This document shows positions 8,407 to 21,453 of a stretch of 64,000 bases of DNA, in pieces (within the stretch, counting starts at the first letter, position 1; each line of letters begins with the position of its first letter). The notes beneath the pieces were generated by a model that saw only the letters and a program-made list of their open reading frames with translations, ran no database searches and was not told the origin of the DNA. The position numbers and the translations under genes are program-made. The stretch is from the NCBI RefSeq assembly GCF_000217815.1, contig NC_015707.1, positions 1,538,014 to 1,602,013 of the forward strand, in the 5' to 3' direction. This DNA is from Pseudothermotoga thermarum DSM 5069 (GTDB taxonomy: Bacteria > Thermotogota > Thermotogae > Thermotogales > DSM-5069).

Positions 8407-9645
8407 CTATCTCAGCAAACCCTTTTTCACGCCATATTCAACAACCGCTTGTTTTAACCTTTTTACCCCTTCGATTATCTTTTCCTCTGGTGGAAGACAG
8501 TAAGAAAGTCTCATTGAAGAACTTGGCTTTTCATCCACGGTGAACAATTGACCTGGTACGTAAAAAACACCTTTTTCCTTGGCAAAGTGAAGCATTTCCA
8601 ATGTATCAAAACCCTCTGAAAGAGTAAGCCAGACGAACAAACCTCCTTCGGGTTTTACCCACCTGGTGTTTGGTATATCAGAAAATTCGTTCGCAAGCGC
8701 TTCAACCATGATATCACGCTTCCTTTTGTAAATCTGTATAGCATTTTCAAGTTGACTGATCAAATCATATCTTTGAAGGTACCTGGCAGCTATCCTTTGG
8801 TTCAAACTAGGGCTGCAAAGGTCCACAATTTGTTTGGCATCGGCAAATTTTTCTATAAGTTCTTTCGGGCCAACTATAGTTCCTATTCTTAAACCTGGTG
8901 TCAAAACTTTGCTGAAGGTGTTCAACAACAAAACTCTTTCACAACCTGCAAGCGAAAACAAACTTGGAAGATGCTTTCCTTCAAATCTAAGAAGACCGTA
9001 TGGATCATCTTCCAATATTAAAAGATCGTATTTTGCCGCAATCTCCAAAAGACGTTTTCTCTTTTCAAGTGACATCGTTACACCTGCTGGATTGTGAAAA
9101 TTTGGAACAGTGTAGATGAACTTCACCTTCTTAATCTTTCCTCCCATGTCTAGGTTTTGAAGAACGTTTTCAAGAACGTCAAGGTTCATCCCATCATCTT
9201 CCAAAGGTATACCGATGATAGTTGGCAAGGCCGTCTTAAACGAAGCAAACGCCACAAAGTAGACGGGATTTTCAACTATGCATATGCTTTCTTTGTCCAA
9301 CAAAACGCGTGTCACAAGATCGATTGCCTGTTGCGAACCATTGGTAAAAAGTATGTTTTCGTGTTTTAGGTTGTCCACACCATAAACTTTTTTGAAGAAT
9401 TTAATCATTTGATCGGCAAGCAGAGAATCGCCCTCGGTGCTGTTGTACTGCAAAGTGTAGTAATATTCGTTTTCAATCACTTCTTTGGCTATTTCAGCAA
9501 GCTCTTTTCTCGGAAACGTTTCAGGATCCGGTACCCCACCACCAAAAGATATCGCACCAGGAATTGCTGCAAACTTCAACAGTTCTTTCACGATGGAAAG
9601 ATTCAAATTCTTTCCAAAGTCCGAATAAAGTTCTTTGTAGTTCAC
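8407..9645 (-). CDS. PLP-dependent aminotransferase (fold type I, LysN/aromatic type)
   Basis: Class I/II aminotransferase of 412 residues, resembling 2-aminoadipate (LysN-like) and broad-specificity aromatic/branched-chain enzymes. The PLP lysine is Lys246 in N-T-F-S-K-V-L-T-P-G-L-R. The conserved N-F-H-N-P-A-G-V is near 182-189. The early F-G-G-G-V-P-D-P-E-T-F-P motif is typical of this subgroup. The GTG at 9645 is chosen because AGGAGG lies seven bases upstream; the in-frame ATG is directly on the ribosome site. It stands alone between the zinc operon and the arginine operon. Substrate is not determinable here. Confidence 0.85.
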   Translation of the reverse strand: MNYKELYSDFGKNLNLSIVKELLKFAAIPGAISFGGGVPDPETFPRKELAEIAKEVIENEYYYTLQYNSTEGDSLLADQMIKFFKKVYGVDNLKHENILFTNGSQQAIDLVTRVLLDKESICIVENPVYFVAFASFKTALPTIIGIPLEDDGMNLDVLENVLQNLDMGGKIKKVKFIYTVPNFHNPAGVTMSLEKRKRLLEIAAKYDLLILEDDPYGLLRFEGKHLPSLFSLAGCERVLLLNTFSKVLTPGLRIGTIVGPKELIEKFADAKQIVDLCSPSLNQRIAARYLQRYDLISQLENAIQIYKRKRDIMVEALANEFSDIPNTRWVKPEGGLFVWLTLSEGFDTLEMLHFAKEKGVFYVPGQLFTVDEKPSSSMRLSYCLPPEEKIIEGVKRLKQAVVEYGVKKGLLR

Positions 9646-9686
9646 TTGCATCCCTCCTGAGACAGTTATCAATTTGTGTTTTAAGC

Positions 9687-9695
9687 ATTGTACCA
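9687..9695 (-). promoter_or_regulatory. Extended -10 promoter of the aminotransferase gene
   Basis: The minus strand reads TGGTACAAT, a TGn-extended -10, about 42 bases before the GTG start. It is divergent from the arg promoter. Confidence 0.5.
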
Positions 9696-9766
9696 CAAAC
9701 TGATTTTGTGTTGTCTTTACAAACTTGTATCCAATACTTTGTTACATCATGTTTTTTCACTTGATC

Positions 9767-9780
9767 GCAAATAAATTTGC
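9767..9780. promoter_or_regulatory. Small palindrome upstream of the arg promoter
   Basis: GCAAAT-AA-ATTTGC, a perfect 6-2-6 inverted repeat about 35 bases upstream of the arg -10. It could be a repressor half-site or nothing. It does not match the ArgR consensus (TGAAT/ATTCA). Confidence 0.25.
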
Positions 9781-9813
9781 AAGGAATTTTAACCACAAAC
9801 TAAGTCTTTATCT

Positions 9814-9822
9814 TGTTATAAT
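9814..9822 (+). promoter_or_regulatory. Extended -10 promoter for the arg leader
   Basis: TGTTATAAT is a consensus extended -10, with transcription expected to begin near 9829. No convincing -35 is present, which is usual for extended -10 promoters. Confidence 0.65.
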
Positions 9823-9848
9823 TTTGCCAAACAAGGTGGGAGTATATC

Positions 9849-9938
9849 GTGAAGAGGATACTTGAAGTTACAAAATCAATGTTTCCAACAAAGAACATAA
9901 GGCGAACGAAGGGCCGGTGGGTGCAAGAAGGCACCTAA
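9849..9938 (+). CDS. Candidate arginine leader peptide (29 codons)
   Basis: A short GTG-initiated frame follows AAGGTGGG by eight bases, begins about 20 bases after the predicted transcription start, and ends at TAA 9936-9938. Its 29 residues include four arginines, at positions 3, 18, 19 and 23. Two of these use CGA and CGG codons, which should be rare if this genome favours AGA/AGG. The AGG-CGA pair (9900-9905) sits at the 5' arm of a terminator hairpin, and the stop codon sits in its apical part. This is the arrangement expected of a translational attenuator for arginine genes. The peptide is inferred; a chance frame in a structured leader is possible. Confidence 0.45.
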   Translation: MKRILEVTKSMFPTKNIRRTKGRWVQEGT

Positions 9939-9956
9939 GCCCTTCGTTGCCTTTTT
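9901..9956 (+). terminator. Terminator 1 / candidate attenuator in the arg leader
   Basis: The arm 9901-9914 pairs with 9939-9951: AACGAAGGGC with GCCCTTCGTT perfectly, extended by GGC/GCC with one bulged base. TTTTT follows. An inner helix GGTGC/GCACC (9920-9924 with 9931-9935) stacks inside. It contains the end of the leader frame. Confidence 0.8.
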
Positions 9957-9963
9957 GCATCCA

Positions 9964-9996
9964 GCGGCCATATCGAAAGATATGGCCGCTTTTTTT
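9964..9996 (+). terminator. Terminator 2 upstream of argG
   Basis: GCGGCCATATC-GAAA-GATATGGCCGC, a perfect 11-bp stem with a GAAA tetraloop, followed by seven Ts. It is a very strong intrinsic terminator only about 30 bases before argG. It is also a 26-bp palindrome in DNA. Confidence 0.9.
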
Positions 9997-10001
9997 ATAC
10001 T
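9973..10001 (+). promoter_or_regulatory. Possible second promoter embedded in terminator 2
   Basis: TCGAAA (9973-9978), a 17-base spacer and TATACT (9996-10001) could form a promoter starting argG mRNA near 10008. This would leave the upstream RNA as a separate short transcript. The -35 matches only four of six bases. Confidence 0.35.
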
Positions 10002-10026
10002 ATGGCAACCTTTAGGAGGTGAACTT

Positions 10027-11286
10027 ATGGGTGAAAAAGTAGTTCTTGCTTACAGTGGAGGATTGGATACTTCGGTCATCCTGAAATGGTTGGTCGAAAA
10101 AGGATTTGAAGTCATCGCCTACGTTGCCGATGTTGGGCAGCAGGACGATTTTGATTACATCAGGCAAAAGGCGCTTGCAACAGGAGCCTCAAAAGTTTAT
10201 GTTGAAGATTTAAAAGAAGAGTTTGTAAGAGATTACATCTTTGTTGCTTTGATGGGTAATGCGATGTACGAAGGCAGATATCTTCTTGGAACAGCCCTTG
10301 CCAGACCTTTGATAGCCAAGAAGCAAGTTGAAATAGCTCACAAAGAAGGTGCCAAGTACGTTGCACACGGTGCGACGGGTAAGGGAAACGATCAAGTTAG
10401 ATTCGAGTTGACCTACGCCGCCTTGGATCCAACGCTCAAGGTGATCTCGCCTTGGAAAGATCCAGAATTTTTGAGTAAGTTCAAAGGAAGAACTGATTTG
10501 CTGAAATATGCCAAGGAGAAAGGTATACCAGTCAAAGCAACTATTGAAAAACCATACAGTGAAGATGAGAACTTAATGCATATTTCCCATGAAGCTGGAA
10601 AACTTGAAGATCCAGCTTATGTGCCAGATGAGTCTATCTTTACCAGGACTATTTCACCAAAGGATGCCCCCGATGAGGAAACGCTGCTTCAAATTCACTT
10701 TAAAGATGGTATACCGATAAAAGTAGTTAACCTAAAAGATGGCACCGAGAAAACAACGCCTTTGGAGCTTTTCATGTACTTGAACGAAATAGGTGCAAAA
10801 AACGGCGTAGGAAGAGTTGACATGGTTGAAAATAGGTTCATCGGAATCAAATCAAGAGGTGTGTATGAGACTCCTGGAGCAACGATACTTTGGATTGCCC
10901 ACAGAGACCTTGAAGGCATAGCGATGGACAAAGAAGTCATGCACCTTAGAGATATGTTGGCACCGAAATTCGCCGAATTGATTTACAACGGCTTTTGGTT
11001 TTCTCCTGAGATGGATTTTCTTTTGGCTGCTTTCAAAAAAGCTCAAGAGAAAATCGATGGATGGGTGATCGTGAAGGTATACAAAGGAAATGTCTGGCCA
11101 GTCGCAAGGTATTCTCCAACCTCGCTGTATGATCAAAATCTTTCGAGCATGGATGTGGAAGGTGGGTTTGATTCAACTGACTCAAAAGGATTCATAAACA
11201 TTCACGCGATTCGTTTGAAAGCACACAACGTAGTTCTTGGATCAAAAGATCCATTTGAATGGAGAAAGGGGCTTGTGGATGTCTGA
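10027..11286 (+). CDS. argG: Argininosuccinate synthase
   Basis: Joins citrulline and aspartate with ATP to make argininosuccinate, the seventh step of arginine synthesis, in the cytoplasm. The 419-residue protein begins with the PP-loop A-Y-S-G-G-L-D-T-S at 8-16 and is about the normal length. The ATG at 10027 follows AGGAGGTGA at ideal spacing; in-frame upstream codons fall in the terminator and are not used. It heads the argGHCJBD-carAB run and overlaps argH by eight bases. Expression likely depends on the leader and terminators upstream. Confidence 0.96.
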   Translation: MGEKVVLAYSGGLDTSVILKWLVEKGFEVIAYVADVGQQDDFDYIRQKALATGASKVYVEDLKEEFVRDYIFVALMGNAMYEGRYLLGTALARPLIAKKQVEIAHKEGAKYVAHGATGKGNDQVRFELTYAALDPTLKVISPWKDPEFLSKFKGRTDLLKYAKEKGIPVKATIEKPYSEDENLMHISHEAGKLEDPAYVPDESIFTRTISPKDAPDEETLLQIHFKDGIPIKVVNLKDGTEKTTPLELFMYLNEIGAKNGVGRVDMVENRFIGIKSRGVYETPGATILWIAHRDLEGIAMDKEVMHLRDMLAPKFAELIYNGFWFSPEMDFLLAAFKKAQEKIDGWVIVKVYKGNVWPVARYSPTSLYDQNLSSMDVEGGFDSTDSKGFINIHAIRLKAHNVVLGSKDPFEWRKGLVDV

Positions 11287-12478
11287 GAAACTTTGGGATA
11301 AAGGTTATCAACTTGACAGTTTGATTGAAGATTTCACCGTAGGGGAAGATTACTTGCTAGATATGAAATTGATCGAATACGATATATTGGCAAGCATAGC
11401 ACACGCTCGAATGCTTCAAAAGAAAAATCTCCTAACGGTTGAAGAATTTTCAGCAATCGAAAATGCTTTGAAAAAGTTGTTGAACTTGGTCGAAGCTGGA
11501 AAATTTGAAATAAAAAAAGAGCAAGAAGATTGCCATACAGCAATAGAAAATTTCCTTGTTCAAGAAATCGGGGAAATTGGAAAGAAGATCCATACTGCAA
11601 GATCTAGAAATGATCAAGTTTTAACTGCCATAAGGCTTTATCAAAAAGATGAGCTAATGCAAATTTATAGTCTAATAAAGGATCTTCAAAAAAGTTTGAA
11701 AAAATTTGCCAAGAAATATCGTTCGGTGCAATTTGCTGGGTACACACATACAAGAAAAGCTATGCCAACGAATTTTGAAATTTATGCTTATGCTTTTGTA
11801 GATGCTCTACAAGACGATTTAAAATTGCTCAAAGCAATTTACGAAATAATCGATCAATGCCCCTTGGGAACTGGCGCTGGTTATGGTGTACCGATCGAGG
11901 TCGACAGGGAATTTACCGCGAAAGAACTTGGATTTAAAAAGGTTCAAGAAAATCCAATATACGCCCAAAACAGCCGAGCAAAGTTTGATGCACTTATTGT
12001 TCAAACTTTGCTGCAAATTGGATACGATTTGAATAAATTGGCTACGGATTTGATTTTCTTCTCTTTAGAAGAAATAGGTTACGTTGTGCTACCAAAGCAG
12101 TTCTGCACTGGTAGTTCTATAATGCCGCACAAATTCAACCCAGATCCCTTGGAATTGCTAAGAGCCAATTACCACAGATTGATTGGCAATTTGATGCAGA
12201 TACTTTCTCTCTCATCCAACTTGATATCTGGTTATCATAGGGATTTTCAACTGTTGAAGAAACCATTGATTGACAGTTTTGAAACGGTCAAACAGATGAT
12301 CGTTGTGATGAAAGTAATCGTCGATGGTTTGAAAGTTGATGAAGAAAAATGCAAGAAAAGTCTGACAGAAGAGGTATTCTCCACCCACAAAGTTTACGAG
12401 CTGGTCAAACAAGGAATTCCTTTTAGAGAAGCTTACAAAATGGTTGCTATCCAATATTCAAAGGGAGGTCAAGTATGA
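11279..12478 (+). CDS. argH: Argininosuccinate lyase
   Basis: Splits argininosuccinate into arginine and fumarate. 399 residues of the aspartase/fumarase superfamily, with H-T-A-R-S-R-N-D-Q at 105-113 and the signature loop [12 protein letters not shown] at 278-289, which holds the catalytic serine. It is somewhat shorter than the roughly 460 residues usual in other bacteria, missing part of the C-terminus. The ATG at 11279 lies inside the end of argG with an AAAGGGGC site. It overlaps argC by ATGA. Confidence 0.95.
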   Translation: MSEKLWDKGYQLDSLIEDFTVGEDYLLDMKLIEYDILASIAHARMLQKKNLLTVEEFSAIENALKKLLNLVEAGKFEIKKEQEDCHTAIENFLVQEIGEIGKKIHTARSRNDQVLTAIRLYQKDELMQIYSLIKDLQKSLKKFAKKYRSVQFAGYTHTRKAMPTNFEIYAYAFVDALQDDLKLLKAIYEIIDQCPLGTGAGYGVPIEVDREFTAKELGFKKVQENPIYAQNSRAKFDALIVQTLLQIGYDLNKLATDLIFFSLEEIGYVVLPKQFCTGSSIMPHKFNPDPLELLRANYHRLIGNLMQILSLSSNLISGYHRDFQLLKKPLIDSFETVKQMIVVMKVIVDGLKVDEEKCKKSLTEEVFSTHKVYELVKQGIPFREAYKMVAIQYSKGGQV

Positions 12479-13497
12479 TAAAGGTCAGCATCGTTGGAGT
12501 AACAGGTTATACAGGTTTGGAACTTTTGAGGATACTCAAAAGACACCCATACGTAAATCTCGAGGTGATATCCTCAAAAAGCCATGCCGGTAAGAGTTTA
12601 AGTTACCATTTTCCGTTCAGCTTCGAAGAAAAAATGATTGAAGATCTTGAAAGATCCATCGAATTAGCTCAAGAGAGTGATGTGGTGTTTTTAGCTGTTC
12701 CAACTGGTGTATCTTACGAAATAGCCAACAAGCTTTCAAAACCAAAAATCATAGATCTTGGGGCGGATTTCAGATTCAACGATCCAAAGGTTTATGAACA
12801 GTGGTACGGCAAGAAATTGGAAAACTACGAAAAATTCGACAGAGTTTACGGTTTAACGGAAATTTATCGCGAGCAAATTAGAAATGCAAGAATCGTGGCA
12901 AACCCAGGTTGTTATCCCACATCGGTTATCTTGGCTTTGGCGCCGCTGCTGAAGGAGAAACTTTTGCTGGACCAGACGATAACAGTCGATTCGAAATCGG
13001 GAGTTTCTGGAGCTGGAAGAAAAGACAGCGCTGAATATTCTTTCTGCGAACTCAACGAAGGCATGAAACCCTACAGCGTGGTCAACCACCGACATGTACC
13101 TGAAATGGAACAAGAACTTTCAAAACTTTTTGGTGAAAAAGTGCAACTGGTGTTTACTCCTCAACTTGCACCGATGACGCGCGGTATCCTTTCCACGATT
13201 TATGTTAAGACGAAAGCTTCGCTGTTAGATGTTTATCATTTGTATAAAAAATTCTACGAGAAGGAAAAATTTGTGCACGTGTTGGAACCAAATGTTTTTC
13301 CTTCAACCAAATGGACTGTTGGTTCAAACCACGTTTTCATATCTATGACAAAGGATGAAAGAACCGATACCTTAGTTTTGATCAGTGTTCTAGACAACTT
13401 AGTGAAAGGAGCTTCTGGACAAGCCGTTCAAAACATGAACGTCATGTTCTCCCTTGAAGAAGATTTAGGACTTGTTGAAAATCCAATTTTCCCGTGA
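12475..13497 (+). CDS. argC: N-acetyl-gamma-glutamyl-phosphate reductase
   Basis: NADPH-dependent reduction of N-acetylglutamyl phosphate to the semialdehyde. 340 residues. The N-terminal Rossmann motif [10 protein letters not shown] is at 8-17 and the catalytic Cys146 is in N-P-G-C-Y-P-T-S. The catalytic histidine lies in the H-R-H-V-P-E region. Overlaps argH by four bases and is followed after 16 bases by argJ, with AGGAGG between. Confidence 0.95.
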   Translation: MIKVSIVGVTGYTGLELLRILKRHPYVNLEVISSKSHAGKSLSYHFPFSFEEKMIEDLERSIELAQESDVVFLAVPTGVSYEIANKLSKPKIIDLGADFRFNDPKVYEQWYGKKLENYEKFDRVYGLTEIYREQIRNARIVANPGCYPTSVILALAPLLKEKLLLDQTITVDSKSGVSGAGRKDSAEYSFCELNEGMKPYSVVNHRHVPEMEQELSKLFGEKVQLVFTPQLAPMTRGILSTIYVKTKASLLDVYHLYKKFYEKEKFVHVLEPNVFPSTKWTVGSNHVFISMTKDERTDTLVLISVLDNLVKGASGQAVQNMNVMFSLEEDLGLVENPIFP

Positions 13498-13513
13498 GAA
13501 AGGAGGAGGTTGC

Positions 13514-14703
13514 ATGGAGCAAATTCCTGAAGGATTTTTATTCTCCTCCGTTCATTGTGGAATAAGAAGAAAAAGAAAGGACCTTGGGATAATATATTCC
13601 CTTGCACCTTGCAGTGCAGCGGGTACTTTCACAACCAACACGATCAAAGCCGCACCGGTTGTGTACACTTCAAACGTGCTTGAAAGAAATAACACAAACA
13701 TTAGAGCAGTGATTGTCAACAGTGGTGTTGCAAATTCTTGCACCGGCGAACTTGGTTTGAAAAATGCCATTGCAACGGCAGAGTTTCTGGCAAAAAAGCT
13801 GATGCTTGACGAAGATAGCGTTTTAGTTGCTTCCACTGGTTTGATCGGTGTTCAACTTCCTATGGACAAGATAATCAACGGTATAGAAATGGCCGTTGAA
13901 AATTTTACAACGGATCCACTTGGCTTTGCGGAGGCAATAACGACAACCGATACCACTTTGAAACTTTCCTCGGTTTGTTTGAATTTGAACGGTAAAAAGG
14001 TGAAAATTTTGGGAATTGCAAAGGGTAGCGGGATGATTCATCCAAACATGGCTACAATGCTTGCCTTTATCTTGACTGACGCAAAGATCTCTCCACAGTT
14101 GTTGAAAAAACTTTTCAAGGAATCTGTTGATCAAACTTACAACATGATCGACGTTGACGGTGACACAAGCACAAACGATATGGCTTTGATTTTGGCAAAC
14201 GGTTTTAGCGATGTGGAAATAAACGAAGGGACAAAGGAATGTGAGGAATTTTTCAAAGCCCTAAACCAGATAAACATGGAATTGGCAAGGAAAATAGTTG
14301 AGGATGGTGAAGGGGCAAGCAAAGTGATAGAAGTTGAAGTACTTGGGGCACCAGATATTGAAAAAGCTAGGAAAATTGCACGAACAATAGCTTCATCCAA
14401 TCTAGTTAAAACGGCAATTCATTTGGAGGATTTAAACTGGGGAAGAATACTAGCTGCCGCTGGGTATTCCGGAGTCATATTTGATTATTCAAAAGTTGAT
14501 CTTTACCTTTTGGCGGAGGGAAAGATGGTAAAACTAGTTGAAAATGGTTGTGGATGCAGCTTTGACGAGGAAACAGCAAGATCAATCCTTGCTCAGAAAG
14601 AAGTTAAGATCGTTTTGGATCTTAAGCAAGGTCAGGCAAGTGCTAAAGCGCTTGGTTGCGATTTAACAGAAAAATTCATCGAAATATCTGGGAGGTACAA
14701 AAG

Positions 14704-14707
<4 letters not shown>
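13514..14707 (+). CDS. argJ: Glutamate N-acetyltransferase / ornithine acetyltransferase
   Basis: Transfers acetyl from N-acetylornithine back to glutamate, closing the cyclic arginine pathway. 397 residues. The self-cleavage and nucleophile threonine is Thr181 in [10 protein letters not shown], and [10 protein letters not shown] follows near 208-217. The ATG at 13514 follows AGGAGGAGG. No argA is in the operon, so a bifunctional ArgJ that also uses acetyl-CoA is likely (inference from other Thermotogae). Overlaps argB by ATGA. Confidence 0.94.
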
Positions 14708-16733
<2,026 letters not shown>

Positions 16734-16753
16734 TAAGTTGGAGGGAAATTGAA

Positions 16754-17908
16754 ATGGGTAAAAAAGCCTTGCTCGCGTTTGAAGATGGAAGCTATTTTTT
16801 CGGAACCAATTTTGGTGCCAGTGGAGAAACCTTTGGAGAAGCGGTTTTCAACACCAGCTTGGTTGGATATCAGGAGGTTTTGACGGACCCTTCTTACGCT
16901 GGACAAATAGTGATCATGACTTATCCAGAAATAGGCATTTATGGAATTAACAACGAAGATTTTGAGTCCGATGGAATTAAAGTTAACGGTTTTGTAGTTT
17001 TTCGTGCGATAAAAGAAGCTTTTAACTTCAGGGCGACAACAACTTTAGATGAATTTTTAAAGCGTTACAACGTGATTGGCATCGAAGGAGTGGATACAAG
17101 AGCGATAACCAAAAAGATAAGATCCAAAGGGACGATGAAAGCCGCGATTTCAACACTAGATCTTGAACCAAGTTCTCTTGTAAAAAGGGTGAGAGAATCA
17201 GCAGATATAGGAAAACTTGATCTTGTAAAAAAAGTTACCTGTCAGCAAGAAGCAGTTGAAGACTTTGATGGGGCAAAGATAGTTGTAATAGATTGTGGTG
17301 TTAAGTATGGGATTATTAGGGAGCTTGAGCAACTTGGAGCAAAGTTGATTCGCTTAAGATACGATTTTGAAGTTGATCAGATTAAAAAGATAAAACCAGA
17401 TGGAGTTTTGATTTCAAATGGTCCTGGAGATCCAAAGATTCTTAAGAAAACAGTCGAAAATATTCGCAATTTGCTGAAATTCGAGGTACCTTTGGTTGGT
17501 ATTTGTCTCGGCCATCAACTTATAGCTCTCGCCGTAGGCGGACAAACTTACAAAATGAAATTTGGTCATAGAGGGATAAATCATCCTGTAAAGGATTTGA
17601 GAACTCAAAAGGTTTTGATAACTACTCAAAATCATGGTTATGCTGTGGATCCAAAATCTTTTGGAATAGATCTTCCCGAGGAAGTGTGGAAAATAGATTT
17701 TTCGAAATCTTTCGTTGGAAAAAGCTTGGAAGGTTTTGGTCAGGTACAAATAACGCACATTTCTTTAAATGATTGCACTGTGGAAGGCCTCAGATTGATT
17801 GACAAGCCGGTCTTTTGTGTTCAATTTCATCCCGAGGCATCCCCAGGTCCACACGACAGTAAAGACTTTTTCAAGGACTTTGCCAAGTTAATGAGGGGGG
17901 ATTGTTGA
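16754..17908 (+). CDS. carA: Carbamoyl-phosphate synthase, glutaminase subunit
   Basis: Hydrolyses glutamine and passes ammonia to CarB. 384 residues: an N-terminal CPSase small-chain domain (about 1-150) and a C-terminal class I glutamine amidotransferase domain. The nucleophile is Cys251 in G-I-C-L-G-H-Q, with His359 and Glu361 in Q-F-H-P-E-A. The ATG at 16754 follows GGAGGG; an upstream in-frame TTG is ignored. The stop shares its last base with the carB start (TGATG). Confidence 0.95.
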   Translation: MGKKALLAFEDGSYFFGTNFGASGETFGEAVFNTSLVGYQEVLTDPSYAGQIVIMTYPEIGIYGINNEDFESDGIKVNGFVVFRAIKEAFNFRATTTLDEFLKRYNVIGIEGVDTRAITKKIRSKGTMKAAISTLDLEPSSLVKRVRESADIGKLDLVKKVTCQQEAVEDFDGAKIVVIDCGVKYGIIRELEQLGAKLIRLRYDFEVDQIKKIKPDGVLISNGPGDPKILKKTVENIRNLLKFEVPLVGICLGHQLIALAVGGQTYKMKFGHRGINHPVKDLRTQKVLITTQNHGYAVDPKSFGIDLPEEVWKIDFSKSFVGKSLEGFGQVQITHISLNDCTVEGLRLIDKPVFCVQFHPEASPGPHDSKDFFKDFAKLMRGDC

Positions 17909-20900
17909 TGCCAAGAAGAAATGATATAAAAAGAATTCTTGTGATAGGTTCAGGACCCATAACTATAGGCCAAGCCGCTGAATTTGATTATTCTGGTTCA
18001 CAAGCTTTGAAAGCCCTGAAAAAAGCAGGATATTATACTATTGTTGTAAACTCAAATTCCGCCACAATTATGACTGATCCACAACTTTCAGATGCAGTGT
18101 ACATAGAACCGCTTACCGTGGAATTTTTGGAAAAGATCATAGCGAAAGAAAGACCAGATGCAATTTTGCCAACTCTTGGTGGTCAAACGGGGTTAAATCT
18201 TGCAGCAGAATTGGCGGAAAAAGGTATTCTTGAAAAATATGGTGTACAGTTGATAGGTGTAAACCTTGAATCTATAAAGAAAGCCGAGGATAGAGAGCTT
18301 TTCAAACAGGCCATGCTTGAAGCAGGTTTAGAGGTTCTAAGAAGCAGATTGGTTTCAAGCGTTGAAGAAGCTTTAGCGGTGGTTGAAGAATACGGATATC
18401 CCGTTGTGATAAGACCAAGTTTTACGTTGGGTGGAACCGGTGGAGGAATCGCATACAACAGGCAAGATCTTGAAAGAATAGTGGCAACGGGAATTGCGGC
18501 CAGCCCTGTGGGAACAGTTTTGATAGAAGAATCCGTGATCGGATGGAAAGAGTACGAACTTGAGGTTATGAAAGATTCCAAAGGGAATTTCATAGTCGTT
18601 TGTTCGATAGAGAACTTCGATCCAATGGGTATTCACACCGGTGATTCCATCACCGTAGCACCATCGCAAACCCTTACAGACGTTGAATATCAAAAAATGC
18701 GCAACTGGGCAAAAGCTGCAATGAAAGCAATAGGAATGACTGCTGGTGGAGCGAATATTCAGTTTGCTGTAAACCCTGAAAATGGTAGGATGGTTGTCAT
18801 CGAAATGAACCCAAGAGTTTCAAGATCCTCAGCTTTGGCTTCCAAGGCAACTGGTTATCCCATAGCCAAAATAGCTGCTCTACTTGCTGTTGGTTACACG
18901 CTTGATGAAATACCTAATGACATAACTGGTAAAACGACTGCAGCCTTTGAGCCAACAATTGATTATGTTGTGGTGAAAATACCAAGATTTCAAATGGAAA
19001 AATTCCCTGGAGCAGATGAAAGACTTGGAACTCAAATGAAATCGATTGGTGAAGTTATGGCAATTGGAAGAACTTTTAAGGAAGCTATAGGTAAAGCTTT
19101 AAGAGCGTTAGAACTGGATATAGCACCTGAGCTGGATCTTACGAAAATTGATGAAAATCTTGCAAACCCAACTTGGAAGAGGTTGTCATACATTTTTGCG
19201 GCTTTTCGAAAGGGATATAGTGTTGAAGATGTTCACAGATTAACCAAAATTGACAAATGGTTTTTGACTCAACTTAAGGAAACAATGGATTTTGAGAATA
19301 AATTGAAAAAAGAAGGTTTGAATGAATATACACTGAGAATAGCGAAAGAACAAGGCTTTTCTGACAGAGAAATTGCGCAGATGTTTGGAAAAACTGAAAA
19401 GGAAATAAGAAAGCTTAGAGAAAAGTATGGTATCTTCCCTGTTTTCAAAATGGTTGATACATGTGCTGCAGAGTTTGAAGCCAAAACTCCTTATTTTTAC
19501 TCTACTTACAATGGTGTGGAAAATGAATCTAAACCTTCTAACAGGAAGAAGATCCTAATCCTTGGTTCAGGACCAAACAGAATAGGACAGGGAATAGAAT
19601 TCGATTACGCAAACGTTCACACAACCTGGGCATTTCAAGAAGAGGGTTACGAAGTTATAATGGTCAATTCGAACCCTGAGACCGTTTCAACTGATTATGA
19701 TACATCCGACAAACTTTATTTTGAACCACTTACAACTGAAGACGTTTTAGAAATAATCCGTTTAGAACAACCGATGGGAGTTGTCGTCAGCTTTGGCGGA
19801 CAAACTCCGTTGAAAATTGCCAAAAAACTTGCAGAAGAGGGAATAAAAATACTGGGAACAAACTTTGAATCTATCGACCTGGCTGAGGATCGAGAAAAAT
19901 TTGCAGTACTTCTGAAAAATCTAGGAATAAAATGTCCACCTTTTAGAACTGCGACAAGTGTAGAAGATGCTTTGAAAGCAGCAAAAGAACTTGGCTTTCC
20001 TGTGCTGGTTAGACCCAGTTTTGTTCTAGGTGGAAGAGCGATGGTTATCATTGACAGCGAGGAAAAACTCGAAGAATATGTACGTAAGGCAATCGTGATT
20101 TCAGATGGTCATCCAATTTTAATAGACAAATTTCTTGAAAATGCCATAGAATTCGATGTTGATGTGGTTAGTGATGGGAAAAGTGTTTGGATAGCGGGAA
20201 TTATGGAACAAATACAAGAAGCAGGTGTTCATTCAGGTGATTCCGCTTGCGTTTTACCTCCAATCAGCATTTCTGACGAAACTATAGAGGAGATAGAAAA
20301 CGTAGTTTTCAAGCTTGTTAAAGCGTTGAGGATCATTGGACCTGCGAATGTACAACTTGCTGTTAAAGACGGGCAAATTTATGTTCTAGAAGCCAATCCA
20401 AGAGCTTCAAGAACTTTTCCATTTGTAAGCAAAGCTATAGGTATACCAGTAGCTGAAATCGCAGCTAAGGTAATGATAGGAAAATCTTTGAAAGATCTTC
20501 TAAAGGAGTTTTGGCCATATCCTGCCAGAAGGGATTTTGATGAAAATAGCGAGCTTTTACCAACTCCTATACCAAAATATTACGCAGTCAAAGAAGTTAT
20601 CGTACCTTTCAGTAAATTCTTAGGGACTGATGTTACCTTTGGTCCAGAAATGAAATCAACAGGTGAAGTGATGGGATTTGGGCAAGATTTCGCCGAAGCG
20701 TTCATAAAAGCTGAAATAGCCGCTGGAAACTTTGAAAAAAGAAGCAAAACGATTTTGGTTAGTATAGCAGATAAAGATAAAAGAAAATTTATTCCCCTTC
20801 TTGTTTATTTGAAAGATATTGGGTTTGAAATCGTTGCAACTACTGGGACAGCCAAGGCTTTAAAGAAAGTTGGAGTTAATTGTAAAGAAATTAAAAAGGA

Positions 20901-21177
20901 CGAAGAAAAAGATATTGTTAGGTTGTTCAGAGAAAGAAAAATTGACATAGTTGTTGTGACAAATTCGCCTCAAAATGTTGAACAACTGAACGGCAGTAAA
21001 AGTTTTGGAAGGTTGCTCAGAACTTTGGCGGTTCAATACAGAATTCCTTGCATAACTTCCTATGAATTATTCAGCACACTGGTTATAACTTTGAAGAAAG
21101 CATTAAACCCTGACAGCCTTTCCGTCATAAGGTTGAACGATCTTCATGCCCTTCAAAAAGTTGTGATTAATGAATAG
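17908..21177 (+). CDS. carB: Carbamoyl-phosphate synthase, large subunit
   Basis: Makes carbamoyl phosphate from bicarbonate, ammonia and two ATP for arginine and pyrimidines. 1089 residues with two homologous ATP-grasp halves, each opened by a G-S-G-P motif: [10 protein letters not shown] near 12-21, and again G-S-G-P-N-R-I-G-Q near 553-561. A C-terminal MGS-like regulatory domain begins near 945. The ATG at 17908 is preceded by GAGGGGGG. It is the last gene of the operon, and I find no hairpin terminator after it. Confidence 0.95.
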   Translation: MPRRNDIKRILVIGSGPITIGQAAEFDYSGSQALKALKKAGYYTIVVNSNSATIMTDPQLSDAVYIEPLTVEFLEKIIAKERPDAILPTLGGQTGLNLAAELAEKGILEKYGVQLIGVNLESIKKAEDRELFKQAMLEAGLEVLRSRLVSSVEEALAVVEEYGYPVVIRPSFTLGGTGGGIAYNRQDLERIVATGIAASPVGTVLIEESVIGWKEYELEVMKDSKGNFIVVCSIENFDPMGIHTGDSITVAPSQTLTDVEYQKMRNWAKAAMKAIGMTAGGANIQFAVNPENGRMVVIEMNPRVSRSSALASKATGYPIAKIAALLAVGYTLDEIPNDITGKTTAAFEPTIDYVVVKIPRFQMEKFPGADERLGTQMKSIGEVMAIGRTFKEAIGKALRALELDIAPELDLTKIDENLANPTWKRLSYIFAAFRKGYSVEDVHRLTKIDKWFLTQLKETMDFENKLKKEGLNEYTLRIAKEQGFSDREIAQMFGKTEKEIRKLREKYGIFPVFKMVDTCAAEFEAKTPYFYSTYNGVENESKPSNRKKILILGSGPNRIGQGIEFDYANVHTTWAFQEEGYEVIMVNSNPETVSTDYDTSDKLYFEPLTTEDVLEIIRLEQPMGVVVSFGGQTPLKIAKKLAEEGIKILGTNFESIDLAEDREKFAVLLKNLGIKCPPFRTATSVEDALKAAKELGFPVLVRPSFVLGGRAMVIIDSEEKLEEYVRKAIVISDGHPILIDKFLENAIEFDVDVVSDGKSVWIAGIMEQIQEAGVHSGDSACVLPPISISDETIEEIENVVFKLVKALRIIGPANVQLAVKDGQIYVLEANPRASRTFPFVSKAIGIPVAEIAAKVMIGKSLKDLLKEFWPYPARRDFDENSELLPTPIPKYYAVKEVIVPFSKFLGTDVTFGPEMKSTGEVMGFGQDFAEAFIKAEIAAGNFEKRSKTILVSIADKDKRKFIPLLVYLKDIGFEIVATTGTAKALKKVGVNCKEIKKDEEKDIVRLFRERKIDIVVVTNSPQNVEQLNGSKSFGRLLRTLAVQYRIPCITSYELFSTLVITLKKALNPDSLSVIRLNDLHALQKVVINE

Positions 21178-21352
21178 TTTGACCGTAAAGATAAAAATTT
21201 TCGCGTTAAAGTTTCTGATAAAACCTGATAGTTCCAAGTAGAAAGAAAGAGAAAAAACAAAAAAGAACACGTTAAAGTAAGATTTTATCCATTAATTGCT
21301 AAATATAAGGAATTTTTTGATATTTTTCCCTAAAAATTGTCAATTTTTTTGT

Positions 21353-21384
21353 TTGACTTTTCAAAGGACACAGTATATTATAAT
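21353..21384 (+). promoter_or_regulatory. Promoter region upstream of the first LacI gene
   Basis: TTGACT (21353-21358) and TATAAT (21379-21384) are both good hexamers, but the 20-base spacer is long; an overlapping TATATT gives 15. The 344-base gap from 21178 to 21521 holds this promoter and the operators downstream. It has no convincing gene and no carB terminator. Confidence 0.5.
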
Positions 21385-21453
21385 AATAGCTTTCATGAAT
21401 GTTAACTTACAAAAAAGCGGTTTTAATCGAGATATTTTTTATTTTCTTTGCTA

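Noticed and set aside
9646-9850. ArgR operator upstream of argG
   Set aside because: I searched for TGAAT/ATTCA-type ARG boxes and found none; only an unrelated GCAAAT-ATTTGC palindrome is present.
9829-10026. T-box or other known riboswitch in the argG leader
   Set aside because: No T-box sequence (TGGNACCGCG) or specifier layout is visible, and the order of promoter, frame and two terminators explains the region better.
18183-18593. 136-codon minus-strand open frame
   Set aside because: Antisense to the first ATP-grasp domain of carB; no independent evidence of coding.
21178-21352. Small gene or terminator after carB
   Set aside because: No hairpin plus T-run and no frame with a ribosome site; the 64-codon frame at 21296 runs through the promoter and operators.
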